Shown: positions 13,198 through 27,528, numbered from the stretch's first letter. The stretch: 64,000 nucleotides of DNA from Myotis daubentonii (GCF_963259705.1 NC_081840.1:310001-374000), one strand, 5' to 3'. Notes: generated by a model from the sequence alone, not told the origin. Program-made: numbers and translations.

Positions 13198-13790
13198 GGC
13201 CGCAGGCGCCACTTTCCAGGGGGCAGAGGCGCACGTGTCCACCGCGACAGGACTGAAGCCGCGCGCCATCGCGGACCGACTCTGCAAGCGAAGGGCCACG
13301 CGGGGCGGGGGCTCCCGAAGACGTGGCTGGAGGGCTCATCGGGTGGGGACCTGCGCTCACGCCCTGCCGGGCTCTGCTGGCTGCGCACGTGGCCGTGGCC
13401 TTGGCCGTGGTGCGCGGCTGTGGTGTGGTGTGGGCGTGGTCACGGTGTGCGCGTGGGCGGGGTCGCGGTGTGGGCGTGGCCTCCCCTGCTCTGCCCCCGG
13501 GCTCCTCCAGCTTCCTCCTTGCAGACAGAGTCCCCCATATCCCTGGGAACCCCGCTGCCCGCTCGCAGATACGTGTAACCAGCTCCCTCCGTTGTTGACC
13601 GCCCCCCGCAGCCTGGGGCGCTCCCTGGGACCCGCGCAGACCCCGGCAGGAAGGCGGTGCCAGGTGCTGGCTGTGGGTGCGAGCCAGCGGGGGTGCCCCC
13701 GCGCGCCCCAGCCCCTCGCTGTGCCCTGCCGACTCCACCCGCTGTTCCCCGCCAGGCAATAAAGGAGGTGATGCGCCCACGGTGCGACTG
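13198..13790 (+). other. AHNAK2: AHNAK2 3' UTR
   Basis: GC-rich sequence between the AHNAK2 stop codon and the AATAAA at 13758. It contains a stretch of GTG/CGTGG repeats around 13385-13485 and no other coding signal. The cleavage site is inferred to lie 10-30 bases past the hexamer. Confidence 0.7.
13758..13763 (+). terminator. AHNAK2: Poly(A) signal of AHNAK2
   Basis: AATAAA on the + strand, 561 bases after the stop and followed by a GT/T-rich stretch (TTTTGTTCTGG near 13798). It is the only canonical hexamer in this interval. Confidence 0.75.
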
Positions 13791-15755
13791 CGAGGGCTTT
13801 TGTTCTGGAAGCTCGTCCCAAGGTTCCCCCCCCCCCCCCCCACCAACACACACTGCTGGTCCCGGGGTTGTCCATGGATCCCTCTGGCCGCGCAGACCCT
13901 CCTGGGAGACCGAGAGGTGGTGGCCTGGGGCTACATGTCCCACCGACAGGCACAGCAGACAGTGCAGAGGGGCCTAGGCCTGGAGGGGCAGCAGGGTCCC
14001 AGGCCGCGACAGGGAGGGGGACCATCTCGGAAGCTTGCCTGCCCTAGCGCCCTCCCCCCGCGCAGCAAGCCCACGCTGTGTGTGTGGGTGGGGGGGGCGG
14101 GGTAGGGGTTCCCACAATGGCCCCGGCTCCGGGCTCCCGGGCCTGCTGTGTTCGGAGGAGCCTGGCCCCCATGCCCGGCCCGGGCGTTGGAGGGGATGCT
14201 GCTGCCCTGGCTGTGGGTGCGGGGGCAGGAGCTGGGCTCTATGCCCCCAGGGGACTGCTGCTCCTGAGACTGCCCCCCCCCCCAGGCCCTGGGACGGCAG
14301 GAGGCAGCGTCCACAGGGACATGAGGTCAGGTCCGGAGGAGGCCAGGTCCCTGCCGGTGGTGGGTGGGAAGGGTCATCCAGGTTCGGGGACTGGGACCCC
14401 CTGGAGGGGAGCTGACAGCAGGCCCCTGAGCGCCTCCTGAGGGGGGGGGGGCATGAAGGAGAGCTCGGTGGGTCTTCCTCCTGCAGGCAAGCGAGGCTGC
14501 ACCCGCAGGCTCCGGCCCCCGCCCCCGCCCCCGCCCGGCCAGGGCAGGCCTCTGGGAACACGGGTGGGGCTGCCTGGCTCAGGGATTCACCCCCCCACCC
14601 TGGCCGGACCCCGGGATCAAGGCCTGCGATGCTGACCAGCGTGGCCGCCTCCCGCGTGCGTGTTATATGCACCGTGTGAGAAACCACCACAGCTCGCGGG
14701 GTGGACATCACACGTTACCGTCTCCCAGTGTCTGGCGGGGAGGCCAGCCCACGCCCCTCCGCAGGTCCAGGGGGCTGGGACCCAGGTGGCCGGGGGGCTG
14801 GACGGCGAAGAAGCTGCTTCCGAACTGGCAAGCGGCTGGCAGCTTCAGGTCCTCGCCCGCCGGCACACAGGCCTGGTTCCTGCCGGCAGTGTTCACTGCC
14901 CCTGGGCAAGGGGGGGCCCTCCTGGCTGCCCCCCTCAGTCCCGCCCCCTGTGTGCACTGTATTGGTTACAAGGAAGGACAGGCTCCCCTTGGGGCTCCGC
15001 AGGACGGGGTTCCAGCAGGTGGCACCCCCAGAAGGGGCCACATTAGGGAGCCCCCTTCCCCCCCCCACCCCCCGCATCTCTCAATCCTCATCCATCTGGG
15101 CTCTGGGGAGGGGCTCTGCCATCCAGGCGGCCACTGAGGTGGGGCCCCCAGACCAGAGGGCAAGGCCTGGGCTGGCTGAGGCCCCCGGGATGGGGTGGAC
15201 AGGCCTGGGCAGCAGGTGGGGTGGGGTGGTGTCCACTCCCGTCCCCGCTCGGTCAGTGCAGCTCACACATCGACCAGCCCCAGCCGCCCGCTGCCCTGCA
15301 GGCTGAGGGGGTCCCGGCACCCCCGCAGGTCCGTGCCCGTGGTGGGCGTCAGGTGGGCTCTGGGAGCACCTCCTCACAGGCAGGATGCTGGTATCCGAGG
15401 CGTCCCACCCGACCCCCAGCTCCCCAGGGGCAGCGCGGACTTGGGGGGCAGGAAGGGCCAACCCCGCGTGTGGGGGAGCGGGACCCCGGTGTCTCCTCGC
15501 TTCGCTTCCTCAGCGTCCCCTGCCCCTGGGCCCCTGAGCCAGCCCCAGGCGCCACCCAGCCTCGGTGACCGGGACCTCCTCCGGGGACTGGGGCTCCTCA
15601 CAGGGTCGGGATTTGGATTCGGCCACGGGCTAGACCCACACAGACCAGGAGACGCACATACTGCGAAGGCCCCACTTCTGGGCCAGGATTGCAGTTCTGT
15701 GGGAATTAAGAGGCATCCTAGAGGGCTCCCTGGAGGAGGTGGGGGTTAGGGGGCC
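13790..15755. other. Intergenic region between the 3' ends of AHNAK2 and PLD4
   Basis: GC-rich sequence with several C or G homopolymers (for example 13827-13841 and 14444-14452). I see no exon, repeat family or RNA gene that I can support. The many open frames here are a side effect of high GC. Confidence 0.5.
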
Positions 15756-15761
15756 TGTATT
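15756..15761 (-). terminator. PLD4: Candidate variant poly(A) signal of PLD4
   Basis: There is no AATAAA or ATTAAA on the minus strand downstream of the PLD4 stop. AATACA, a known weaker variant, is present about 185 bases past the stop, which would give a short 3' UTR. Tentative. Confidence 0.3.
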
Positions 15762-15942
15762 TGGACAACAGGAGAACAAACAGTTCACAACACTGGGCAT
15801 TGGGCAGTCTCGACCCTGACCAGGGCTTGTGGGAAAGGAGCTGCTTGGAGTCCAGATGGGGGGACAGACCAGGAGGCCTGGGGGGGGGGGGGGCAGTGTC
15901 CACCAGAAGCTGTGCTGGCCGGGAGCCAGGCAGGGCTGGGTC

Positions 15943-16145
15943 TCAGCCCTGCCACACGCAGTCCTGGCCCTGGGCCTGTCCGTCCAGGCCGACGGCGTAG
16001 CGGGAGCTCCAATCTCGCTCGAACAGCTGCCGCAGCTGCTCCTGCACCGAGCTCAGCCGGGGCCGGGGCCCGGAGGCCCGCTGGCTGACCACCAGGCCCA
16101 CGCCCGACGTGCTGCTGAAGTAATCTTCCGACCAGTTGGAGGTGC
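15943..16145 (-). CDS. PLD4: PLD4 last coding exon
   Basis: Residues 419-485, [20 protein letters not shown] to the family-typical end [13 protein letters not shown] and TGA (15945-15943). Acceptor CTCCAG|GCACCTCC. Confidence 0.95.
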
Positions 16146-18424
16146 CTGGAGGGGCGTGCAGGAGAGATGCTGGCGCCTGGCCTGGCGTAGGCCCCTCCGG
16201 CCTGGCCCAGTCCCGTGGGGACGGGGATCACGGGGCTGGTTTCGTGTCCTCGGAGCTGCACGGAGACCCTCTGGTCTGAGAGCCACGCCCCCCCGTCCCC
16301 CTCCGCGGGTCTGTGGCCTCTGTGTGTCCCCCCACACACAGGGACCCTCACAGACAAGGGTCTGCGGGCCCAGGCCTGGCCCTGCCCACAGACCTGCCCC
16401 GGGCTCACCTATGTAGGCCGCCTTCTCCGTGACCATGAACTTGCTGTGGCTCATTCTGCTGAACGGGATGTTGGAGTGATTCCCCACGGGCATGATGAAG
16501 ACTTTCTTTGGGGACAGAGAGGGAGCGTGTGGAGGAGGGGAGGAGGGGGAGGGAGAGGAGGGGGAGGGAGAGGAGGGAGAAGGGAGGAGGGGGAGGGGGA
16601 GGAGGGGGGAGGAGGAGGGGGAGGGGGGAGGGGAAGGGAGGAGGGGAGGGGAGGAGGGGGAGGGGGAAGGGAGGAGGGAGAGGGAGAGGAGGGGGAAGGG
16701 AGGAGGGGGAGGTGGAGGAGGGGGAAGGGAGGAGGGGGAGGGGGAGGGGAGGGGGAGGGGGAGCCTGTCCGCTGGGGACTGGGTACTCACCACGTCCACG
16801 GACACGTTGGCCGCGGGGTTGCTGAAGGCCTGCAGGGACCGCAGGTAGGGGAACATGCTGGGGTCCGTGTGCAGCGAGCAGCTGACCAGCAGGCGCACCT
16901 GCACGTGCCTGCCGAAGGCTGCCTCCCGCAGCGCGTTGTCCAGCACCGGCCAGTACCTGGGGGCGCGGAAGGTCAAGGCCCTGGCCGGAGGGGGGCGTGC
17001 CAGGAGCTGCTGTGGGCACAGCGGGTCTCCCCTCCGGGGCCACGGGCTCCCACCCACCTGGGCGGGCGGCTGAAGCGTGTGGTGGGAAAGTAGTCCATCA
17101 CCGAGACGTGGAGGAACCGCCGGGCCGCCCCCATCACCGCCAGCAGCGCGTCCAGGTCCCGCGTGCGGCCACAGGGGCAGAGCGCAGGCGGCGAGGCCTG
17201 TTGGGGGGCAGGGGGGAGAGGTCCCTGAGGGCGCTGCCCGCTGCTCGGAACCACTCGGCTCCTGGACCTGGGAGCCCTCCCTGCAGCCACCCTCCAGGAT
17301 TTGGGGTCCAGGAGGAAGACGGGGCGCTGCCTAGAGAGACGGGAGGGGCTGAGGGGCCCTGTCCAGGCCAGGCTTCCCATCTGCCCAGGGCGACCCCTTG
17401 TCCAGGGTCACGTCCCCGCCCTGACGCCAGGTCTCTGCTCTGGACCAGCCCGGGGGCTGAGGGCATCTGCTGGGGGCATGGCCGGCCGCGGGGCTTCCTT
17501 CCGACCCACAGAGCGACAGGACGGCGGGATGAGCTGGCCCCGCAACCTCCCCCCTCCCCTGTTTGGAGTCCCCCCAGACACCTCTCAGGCTGCCTGTCTC
17601 CTGTGGGTGCTGATAGCTGCCTCCCCTGGCACTGCCTGAGCCTGCCCTCCCCCAGACACAGCCCACCGGCGCCCCCACTCCCCCCCAGGACCCCGCAGGC
17701 GTGTGGGACCGCGGAGCAGGCCAGGGCGGGGCCGTCCCTGTGGGTCCGGGCGGCGCTCTTACCGAGAAGTAGGCTGTGGTGGGCACCCCATCGAAGCGGG
17801 CCCGCAGGGGCTGGAAGTGGTTGATGTGGGACGAGAAGTTGTGAGGCCAGTGCTTGGGGAGCACAGCCCGGGGCGCCCCCAGCACCCAGTAGGTCTGGAA
17901 GGTCTTCTCCAGGTCCCGGGCCAGGCGGCTGCAATTGTGCACCACCACCCCCAGCTCCTTCACCTGCGGGGCAGGGCGAGCGGCTGTGGGAGGAGGCCCG
18001 AGGGCAGGGGTGCGGCCCCCACCAGCAGCCCCCCCTCCCCGCATCGCCAGGAGGAATCCCTAACGGACAGGGTGCTGGGAGCGTGGAGTGGGGTGCCCGG
18101 CGGGTCCCTGTGTGCCTTGAACGTTGCTTCCAAGGATTGAGGCCACACAGGTTTCCTTCCGAAACGCCGGAAACGCGTAAGGCGGGAAGGAGGAGAGCCC
18201 GCTCCCCCTCAGGGTCAAGGCCAAGCACGGTGACCGTCCAGCCGCGTTTGACGGCGTTAATGCGTCCATTTTCCTACAAGGGACCAGGCTGTGCCGTCTG
18301 TGTGTTTGCCTGGATGGAGGCACCAGTTAAGTGAGGTTCCACAGCCCTGCCGGCAGGGCCCTGTGGTTGGAGCGTCGCCCTGCGCACCAAAGGGCCATGG
18401 GTTCGCTTCCTGCCCCCGGTTGGG

Positions 18425-18455
<31 letters not shown>

Positions 18456-21196
18456 CCTCCCCCCTCCCTTCCACTCTCTCTGAAAAGCAATGAAAACATA
18501 TCCTCGGTGAGGATTAACAACAAACCCCACTCAAGAAAGAGGTTGTGCAGTGAGAGCTGGGGGCCGCGTGGCGTCTGTAACTTCAGGGTCAGCCTCAGGG
18601 GGTCCACGGGGGTGAGGTTATGGGCGTGGCCGCTCACCCACTTCCCTCCGGTGATGGTGACGGTGACGAGCCGAGGGGACACCGGGCAGAGCCCCCGGAG
18701 GGCGGGGAGGGCCACCCCGGGACTCACCTGCGTCAGGGACCGCCAGTCCATGTTGGCGCTGCCCATGTAGACGTGCCGCCCGTCCACGATCCAGAACTTG
18801 GAGTGCAGGACGCCGCCGGTGAGGCGCCCCATGGGCACGGAGCGCACCTGGGCGCCTGGCCAAGCCGGGGCAGCGGGTCAGCCTCCGTCTGCCAGCTGGC
18901 TCCACGCTTTCCCTCCCAACAGTCCCGCTCGGCCGACGCCCCTGTCGCCCCCTTTTACCGGGGGGAAACTGAGGCATTGGCTGTCCCGGGACCTGCGCAG
19001 GGCAGCCTGGCTCCTGAGCCTCCTTGTACCAATTCTGCCGCCCGCAGAGCCCGCCCCCCCCCCCCATCAGAGCGGCTGGGTTCTGCGGGACCCGGGACCC
19101 GGGCCACCCGTGCTGCGCCCGCGGCGATGACCCTCTGGCTCTGTCACAGCCGGGTCCCAGGAAACTCTGCGCTCCCACTTCCTGGTGCCTGGGAAGCTCT
19201 GGGTGTCTTCCCGCCGGCCCCCGGCCACCGCAGCTCCGGTCCTGTCTCTGTCCATGGCCCAGCCAGTCAGCTCGGCCCCTCCCCGCCCTGGGCGGAAGGT
19301 GCGGGCAGGCCCCTACCTCGGTCTGCCAGGACCTTCAGGTCGGAGGAGTTCCTGGCCAGCGTGGGGTGGCTGGTGGCCACAGCCAGGGACACGTTCCTGC
19401 CCAGCACCTGCAGCAGCTTCTGCAAAAGGGCCTCTCCCTGCGGCGGGCGGGGAGCAGTCACCCGCTGGCCCTCTGCTGTCCCAGAGGGAGGACCCAGGCC
19501 TTCCCCGGGGCCTCCCTGACCCCCCACAGCAGTCACACTGCTGGGCCCCGGCTCGCTGTGGGGGGGGGAAGGGGGGGCGCACCAGCTGGGAAGAGGAGTC
19601 GTTGACCCCGATGTCCTGGCCTGTGAGCGACCAGTAGTAGGAGGCTATGTGGACGCTCTCCTGCGCGGCGTCCAGCAGCTGCAGCCAGGCCTGCGCCAGG
19701 GGCTGGGCGGATGGGCTGCCAGCTGCGAAGGGCAGGTCCTGGGGGTGGCTCTCCACGAGCACCAGCCTGGGGGGGGCGGGGGGGCCATGAGCTCAGGAGC
19801 CCCCAGCCGCCTCCCATCTCTGCCTCATCCCTGCCCGCCAAGCCTAGTGGCTGCCCCCTACAGGGCTCAAGGCAGAGCCAGGCCAAGGGTGCAGGGAGGG
19901 GCTGAGCCAGCAAGCCTGCAGGGGTGGTGACACCCAGGAGCCTGCCAGGGAGGCGGCCAGGGCTGGCCCACGGGGAAGGGCTGGCCCACAGGGAAGGGCT
20001 GGTCCACGGGGAAGGGTCCACGGGGAAGGGCTGGTCCACGGGGAAGGGTCCACGGGGAAGGGTCCACGGGGAAGGGCTGGCCCATGGGGAAGGGCCCGCC
20101 CACGGGGAAGGGCCCGCCCACGGGGAAGGGTCCACGGGGAAGGGCTGGCCCACGGGGCAGACACCACTCCCAGGCGGGGCCTCGAGGTGCCACACAGCCC
20201 AGGTGGGACCTGCCTGGTCAGAGCCCTGGTGGCCCCTGTGTTTGCTGCAAAGAGCACCCAGGCCACGCGTTCCCGCCCACTCCAGCCCGTCCAGCTGGCC
20301 TTCCCCACCCCTGCCCCTGCTCCTGCCCCACCGCCACCCCCTGGGGACCCAGGAGGAGCTGGGAGCCCGGGAGGCGGGATGGCCCGGGGCTGAGACCGGC
20401 CCCCACGGCTCACTCACCGGCAGGAGTTTCGCCACAGCCACTGGGCCTCCCCTCCCAGGGGCTCCCAGGCTGGGCTGGAGCCACAACCTGGGGACCCGGC
20501 CGGCCCTTCCTGGGGGTGTCGCTGGCCCCAGGGGGTCAGCCAGGGCGCCTCCCACAGGAGGCAGAGGAGAGCGGCCCCGAGCCCCAGCACAGCCAGCGCT
20601 CCCAGCACCTGCAAGCGGAGAAGGCGTCACTGAGGGCCCCCAGGCCAGGGCCTGCAGCTGGGGGATCGGGAGGGAGGGGAGCCAGGTGCTGAGGGGGCCC
20701 AACCCCAGTGTTGGAGGGATCAGGCGGCCACATGGTCACTGGCGGTCCTTCCAGGCCCCCCAGGGGGTGGGGCAGGTGCCCCGCTGCTCTCGGGTTGGGG
20801 TGCCTGAGGCTCCCCAGGGCTGGCTCTGTCCTCACCCTTGTGCCCACAGCCTATGAGGCGGGTGGACCCCCTCCCTAAGCCCCATCCTTCCACGCCCGCC
20901 TCTCTGCCCCGGGCAGCGTGGCTGTGGGTGCCTGCCTGGCCCCTGGCTCTCTCTGTGTCCCAGCCCCTGCAGGGCAGCCTGGGCCACCCCATCCTGGCCA
21001 CATACCCGGCTGCTGGGCACTGGGGATCCCCACCATGGGGACGCTGCAGACACCTGCTCACCCCCGAGCCTCCCACTCCTGCCTGGGGCCCCTGGGTGTG
21101 AGGCTGCGCTCCTGCCCACCCGGGCAGTCTGCCTGCAGGGCGGGCCCAGCACTGGAGGAGCCCTGGCCTTCCACTGGGGCACGTGCATGTGTGCGT

Positions 21197-21232
<36 letters not shown>

Positions 21233-22076
21233 CCCGCTCTGTGTGTGTATGTGTGTGTGATCTGTTGTGTGTGTGTGTGTGATCCGCTCTCTGTGTGTAA
21301 GTGTGTGTGATCTGTTGTGTGTGTGTGTGTGTGTGATTGCTCTGTGTATAACTGGCTGTGTGTGTGTGTGTGTGTGTGTGACCGGCTGTGTGTGTGTGTG
21401 ACTAGCTCTGTGTGTGTGTGTGTGTGTGTGATCCGCTCTGTGTGTGTAAGTGTGTGTGATCTGTTGTGTGTGTGATTGCTCTGTGTATAACTGGCTGTGT
21501 GTGTGTGTGTGTGTGTAATTGCTCTGTGTGTGTGTGTGTGTGTGTGACCGGCTGTGTGTGTGTGTGACTAGCTCTGTGTGTGTGTGTGTGTGATCCGCTC
21601 TGTGTGTGTAAGTGTGTGTGATCTGTTGTGTGTGTGATTGCTCTGTGTATAACTGGCTGTGTGTGTGTGTGTGTGTGTGTAATTGCTCTGTGTATAACTG
21701 GCTGTGTGTGTGTGTGTGTAATTGCTCTGTGTATAACTGGCTGTGTGTGTGTGTGTGTAATTGCTCTGTGTATAACTGGCTGTGTGTGTGTGTGTGTGTG
21801 TGATTGCTCTGTGTATAACTGGCTGTGTGTGTGTGTGTGTGTGTGATTGCTCTGTGTATAACTGGCTGTGTGTGTGTGTGTGTGTAATTGCTCTGTGTAT
21901 AACTGGCTGTGTGTGTGTGTGTGTGTGATTGCTCTGTGTATAACTGGCTGTGTGTGTGTGTGTGTGTGTAATTGCTCTGTGTATAACTGGCTGTGTGTGT
22001 GTGTGTGTAATTGCTCTGTGTATAACTGGCTGTGTGTGTGTGTGTGTGTGTGTGTGATTGCTCTGTGTATAACTGG

Positions 22077-22112
<36 letters not shown>

Positions 22113-23252
22113 TTGCTCTGTGTATAACTGGCTGTGTGTGTGTGTGTGTGATTGCTCTGTGTATAACTGGCTGTGTGTGTGTGTGTGTGATTGCTCTGTG
22201 TATAACTGGCTGTGTGTGTGTGTGTGTGTGTGTGATTGCTCTGTGTATAACTGGCTGTGTGTGTGTGTGTGTGTGATTGCTCTGTGTATAACTGGCTGTG
22301 TGTGTGTGTGTGTGATTGCTCTGTGTATAACTGGCTGTGTGTGTGTGTGTGTGTGTGTGTGATTGCTCTGTGTATAACTGGCTGTGTGTGTGTGTGTGTG
22401 TGATTGCTCTGTGTATAACTGGCTGTGTGTGTGTGTGTGTGATTGCTCTGTGTATAACTGGCTGTGTGTGTGTGTGTGTGTGATTGCTCTGTGTATAACT
22501 GGCTGTGTGTGTGTGTGTGTGTGATTGCTCTGTGTATAACTGGCTGTGTGTGTGTGTGTGTGTGTGATTGCTCTGTGTATAACTGGCTGTGTGTGTGTGT
22601 GTGTGTGATTGCTCTGTGTATAACTGGCTGTGTGTGTGTGTGTGTGTGTGTGATTGCTCTGTGTATAACTGGCTGTGTGTGTGTGTGTGTGTAATTGCTC
22701 TGTGTATAACTGGCTGTGTGTGTGTGTGTGTGTGATTGCTCTGTGTATAACTGGCTGTGTGTGTGTGTGTGTGATTGCTCTGTGTATAACTGGCTGTGTG
22801 TGTGTGTGTGTGATTGCTCTGTGTATAACTGGCTGTGTGTGTGTGTGTGTGATTGCTCTGTGTATAACTGGCTGTGTGTGTGTGTGTGTGTGATTGCTCT
22901 GTGTATAACTGGCTGTGTGTGTGTGTGTGTGATTGCTCTGTGTATAACTGGCTGTGTGTGTGTGTGTGTGTGTGTGATTGCTCTGTGTATAACTGGCTGT
23001 GTGTGTGTGTGTGTGTGTGTGATTGCTCTGTGTATAACTGGCTGTGTGTGTGTGTGTGTGTGATTGCTCTGTGTATAACTGGCTGTGTGTGTGTGTGTGT
23101 GTGTGTGTGATTGCTCTGTGTATAACTGGCTGTGTGTGTGTGTGTGTGTGTGTGATTGCTCTGTGTATAACTGGCTGTGTGTGTGTGTGTGTGATTGCTC
23201 TGTGTATAACTGGCTGTGTGTGTGTGTGTGAGATTGCTCTGTGTATAACTGG

Positions 23253-23284
<32 letters not shown>

Positions 23285-23514
23285 TTGCTCTGTGTATAAC
23301 TGGCTGTGTGTGTGTGTGTGTGTGTGATTGCTCTGTGTATAACTGGCTGTGTGTGTGTGTGTGTGTGTGATTGCTCTGTGTATAACTGGCTGTGTGTGTG
23401 TGTGTGTGTGTGTGTGATTGCTCTGTGTATAACTGGCTGTGTGTGTGTGTGTGTGATTGCTCTGTGTATAACTGGCTGTGTGTGTGTGTGTGAGATTGCT
23501 CTGTGTATAACTGG

Positions 23515-23548
<34 letters not shown>

Positions 23549-23653
23549 TTGCTCTGTGTATAACTGGCTGTGTGTGTGTGTGTGTGTGATTGCTCTGTGT
23601 ATAACTGGCTGTGTGTGTGTGTGTGTGTGTGTGATTGCTCTGTGTATAACTGG

Positions 23654-23685
<32 letters not shown>

Positions 23686-23960
23686 TTGCTCTGTGTATAA
23701 CTGGCTGTGTGTGTGTGTGTGTGATTGCTCTGTGTATAACTGGCTGTGTGTGTGTGTGTGTGTGTGTGATTGCTCTGTGTATAACTGGCTGTGTGTGTGT
23801 GTGTGTGTGTGATTGCTCTGTGTATAACTGGCTGTGTGTGTGTGTGTGTGTGATTGCTCTGTGTATAACTGGCTGTGTGTGTGTGTGTGTGTGTAATTGC
23901 TCTGTGTATAACTGGCTGTGTGTGTGTGTGTGTGTGTGTAATTGCTCTGTGTATAACTGG

Positions 23961-23998
<38 letters not shown>

Positions 23999-24099
23999 TT
24001 GCTCTGTGTATAACTGGCTGTGTGTGTGTGTGTGTGTGTGATTGCTCTGTGTATAACTGGCTGTGTGTGTGTGTGTGAGATTGCTCTGTGTATAACTGG

Positions 24100-24137
<38 letters not shown>

Positions 24138-24709
24138 TTGCTCTGTGTATAACTGGCTGTGTGTGTGTGTGTGTGTGATTGCTCTGTGTATAACTGGCTG
24201 TGTGTGTGTGTGTGTGTGATTGCTCTGTGTATAACTGGCTGTGTGTGTGTGTGTGTGTGTGTGACCGGCTGTGTGTGTGTGTGACTAGCTCTGTGTGTGT
24301 GTGTGTGTGTGTGATCCGCTCTGTGTGTGTAAGTGTGTGTGATCTGTTGTGTGTGTGATTGCTCTGTGTATAACTGGCTGTGTGTGTGTGTGTGTGTGTA
24401 ATTGCTCTGTGTGTGTGTGTGTGTGTGTGACCGGCTGTGTGTGTGTGTGACTAGCTCTGTGTGTGTGTGTGTGTGATCCGCTCTGTGTGTGTAAGTGTGT
24501 GTGATCTGTTGTGTGTGTGATTGCTCTGTGTATAACTGGCTGTGTGTGTGTGTGTGTGTGTGTAATTGCTCTGTGTATAACTGGCTGTGTGTGTGTGTGT
24601 GTAATTGCTCTGTGTATAACTGGCTGTGTGTGTGTGTGTGTAATTGCTCTGTGTATAACTGGCTGTGTGTGTGTGTGTGTGTGTGTGTGATTGCTCTGTG
24701 TATAACTGG

Positions 24710-24741
<32 letters not shown>

Positions 24742-24969
24742 TTGCTCTGTGTATAACTGGCTGTGTGTGTGTGTGTGTGTAATTGCTCTGTGTATAACTG
24801 GCTGTGTGTGTGTGTGTGTGTGATTGCTCTGTGTATAACTGGCTGTGTGTGTGTGTGTGTGTGTAATTGCTCTGTGTATAACTGGCTGTGTGTGTGTGTG
24901 TGTAATTGCTCTGTGTATAACTGGCTGTGTGTGTGTGTGTGTGTGTGTGATTGCTCTGTGTATAACTGG

Positions 24970-25003
<34 letters not shown>

Positions 25004-25424
25004 TTGCTCTGTGTATAACTGGCTGTGTGTGTGTGTGTGTGATTGCTCTGTGTATAACTGGCTGTGTGTGTGTGTGTGTGTGATTGCTCTGTGTATAACT
25101 GGCTGTGTGTGTGTGTGTGATTGCTCTGTGTATAACTGGCTGTGTGTGTGTGTGTGTGATTGCTCTGTGTATAACTGGCTGTGTGTGTGTGTGTGTGATT
25201 GCTCTGTGTATAACTGGCTGTGTGTGTGTGTGTGTGTGTGTGTGATTGCTCTGTGTATAACTGGCTGTGTGTGTGTGTGTGTGTGATTGCTCTGTGTATA
25301 ACTGGCTGTGTGTGTGTGTGTGTGATTGCTCTGTGTATAACTGGCTGTGTGTGTGTGTGTGTGTGATTGCTCTGTGTATAACTGGCTGTGTGTGTGTGTG
25401 TGTGATTGCTCTGTGTATAACTGG

Positions 25425-25462
<38 letters not shown>

Positions 25463-26370
25463 TTGCTCTGTGTATAACTGGCTGTGTGTGTGTGTGTGTG
25501 TGTGATTGCTCTGTGTATAACTGGCTGTGTGTGTGTGTGTGTGTAATTGCTCTGTGTATAACTGGCTGTGTGTGTGTGTGTGTGTGATTGCTCTGTGTAT
25601 AACTGGCTGTGTGTGTGTGTGTGTGATTGCTCTGTGTATAACTGGCTGTGTGTGTGTGTGTGTGATTGCTCTGTGTATAACTGGCTGTGTGTGTGTGTGT
25701 GTGTGATTGCTCTGTGTATAACTGGCTGTGTGTGTGTGTGTGTGTGTGATTGCTCTGTGTATAACTGGCTGTGTGTGTGTGTGTGTGATTGCTCTGTGTA
25801 TAACTGGCTGTTTGTGTGTGTGTGTGTGTGTGATTGCTCTGTGTATAACTGGCTGTGTGTGTGTGTGTGTGTGTGATTGCTCTGTGTATAACTGGCTGTG
25901 TGTGTGTGTGTGTGTGATTGCTCTGTGTATAACTGGCTGTGTGTGTGTGTGTGTGTGTGTGTGTGATTGCTCTGTGTATAACTGGCTGTGTGTGTGTGTG
26001 TGTGTGTGATTGCTCTGTGTATAACTGGCTGTGTGTGTGTGTGTGTGTGATTGCTCTGTGTATAACTGGCTGTGTGTGTGTGTGTGAGATTGCTCTGTGT
26101 ATAACTGGCTGTGTGTGTGTGTGTGTGTGTGTGTGTGATTGCTCTGTGTATAACTGGCTGTGTGTGTGTGTGTGTGTGTGATTGCTCTGTGTATAACTGG
26201 CTGTGTGTGTGTGTGTGTGTGTGATTGCTCTGTGTATAACTGGCTGTGTGTGTGTGTGTGTGTGTGTGTGTGATTGCTCTGTGTATAACTGGCTGTGTGT
26301 GTGTGTGTGTGATTGCTCTGTGTATAACTGGCTGTGTGTGTGTGTGTGAGATTGCTCTGTGTATAACTGG

Positions 26371-26404
<34 letters not shown>

Positions 26405-26671
26405 TTGCTCTGTGTATAACTGGCTGTGTGTGTGTGTGATTGCTCTGTGTATAACTGGCTGTGTGTGTGTGTGTGTGTGTGATTGCTCTGTGTATAACTG
26501 GCTGTGTGTGTGTGTGTGTGTGATTGCTCTGTGTATAACTGGCTGTGTGTGTGTGTGTGTGTGTGTGATTGCTCTGTGTATAACTGGCTGTGTGTGTGTG
26601 TGTGTGTGTGTGATTGCTCTGTGTATAACTGGCTGTGTGTGTGTGTGTGAGATTGCTCTGTGTATAACTGG

Positions 26672-26705
<34 letters not shown>

Positions 26706-26888
26706 TTGCTCTGTGTATAACTGGCTGTGTGTGTGTGTGATTGCTCTGTGTATAACTGGCTGTGTGTGTGTGTGTGTGTGTGATTGCTCTGTGTATAACT
26801 GGCTGTGTGTGTGTGTGTGTGTGATTGCTCTGTGTATAACTGGCTGTGTGTGTGTGTGTGTGTGTGTGATTGCTCTGTGTATAACTGG

Positions 26889-26922
<34 letters not shown>

Positions 26923-27486
26923 TTGCTCTGTGTATAACTGGCTGTGTGTGTGTGTGTGTGTGTGTGTGATTGCTCTGTGTATAACTGGCTGTGTGTGTGT
27001 GTGTGTGTGTGATTGCTCTGTGTATAACTGGCTGTGTGTGTGTGTGTGTGTAATTGCTCTGTGTATAACTGGCTGTGTGTGTGTGTGTGTGTAATTGCTC
27101 TGTGTATAACTGGCTGTGTGTGTGTGTGTGTGTGACCGGCTGTGTGTGTGTGACTAGCTCTGTGTGTGTGTGTGTGTGATCCGCTCTGTGTGTGTAAGTG
27201 TGTGTGATCTGTTGTGTGTGTGATTGCTCTGTGTATAACTGGCTGTGTGTGTGTGTGTGTGTGTGTGTGTGACCGGCTGTGTGTGTGTGTGATCCGCTCT
27301 GTGTGTGTAAGTGTGTGTGATCTGTTGTGTGTGTGATTGCTCTGTGTATAACTGGCTGTGTGTGTGTGTGTGTGTGACCGGCTGTGTGTGTGTGTGACTA
27401 GCTCTGTGTGTGTGTGTGTGTGATCCGCTCTGTGTGTGTAAGTGTGTGTGATCTGTTGTGTGTGTGATTGCTCTGTGTATAACTGG

Positions 27487-27528
<42 letters not shown>

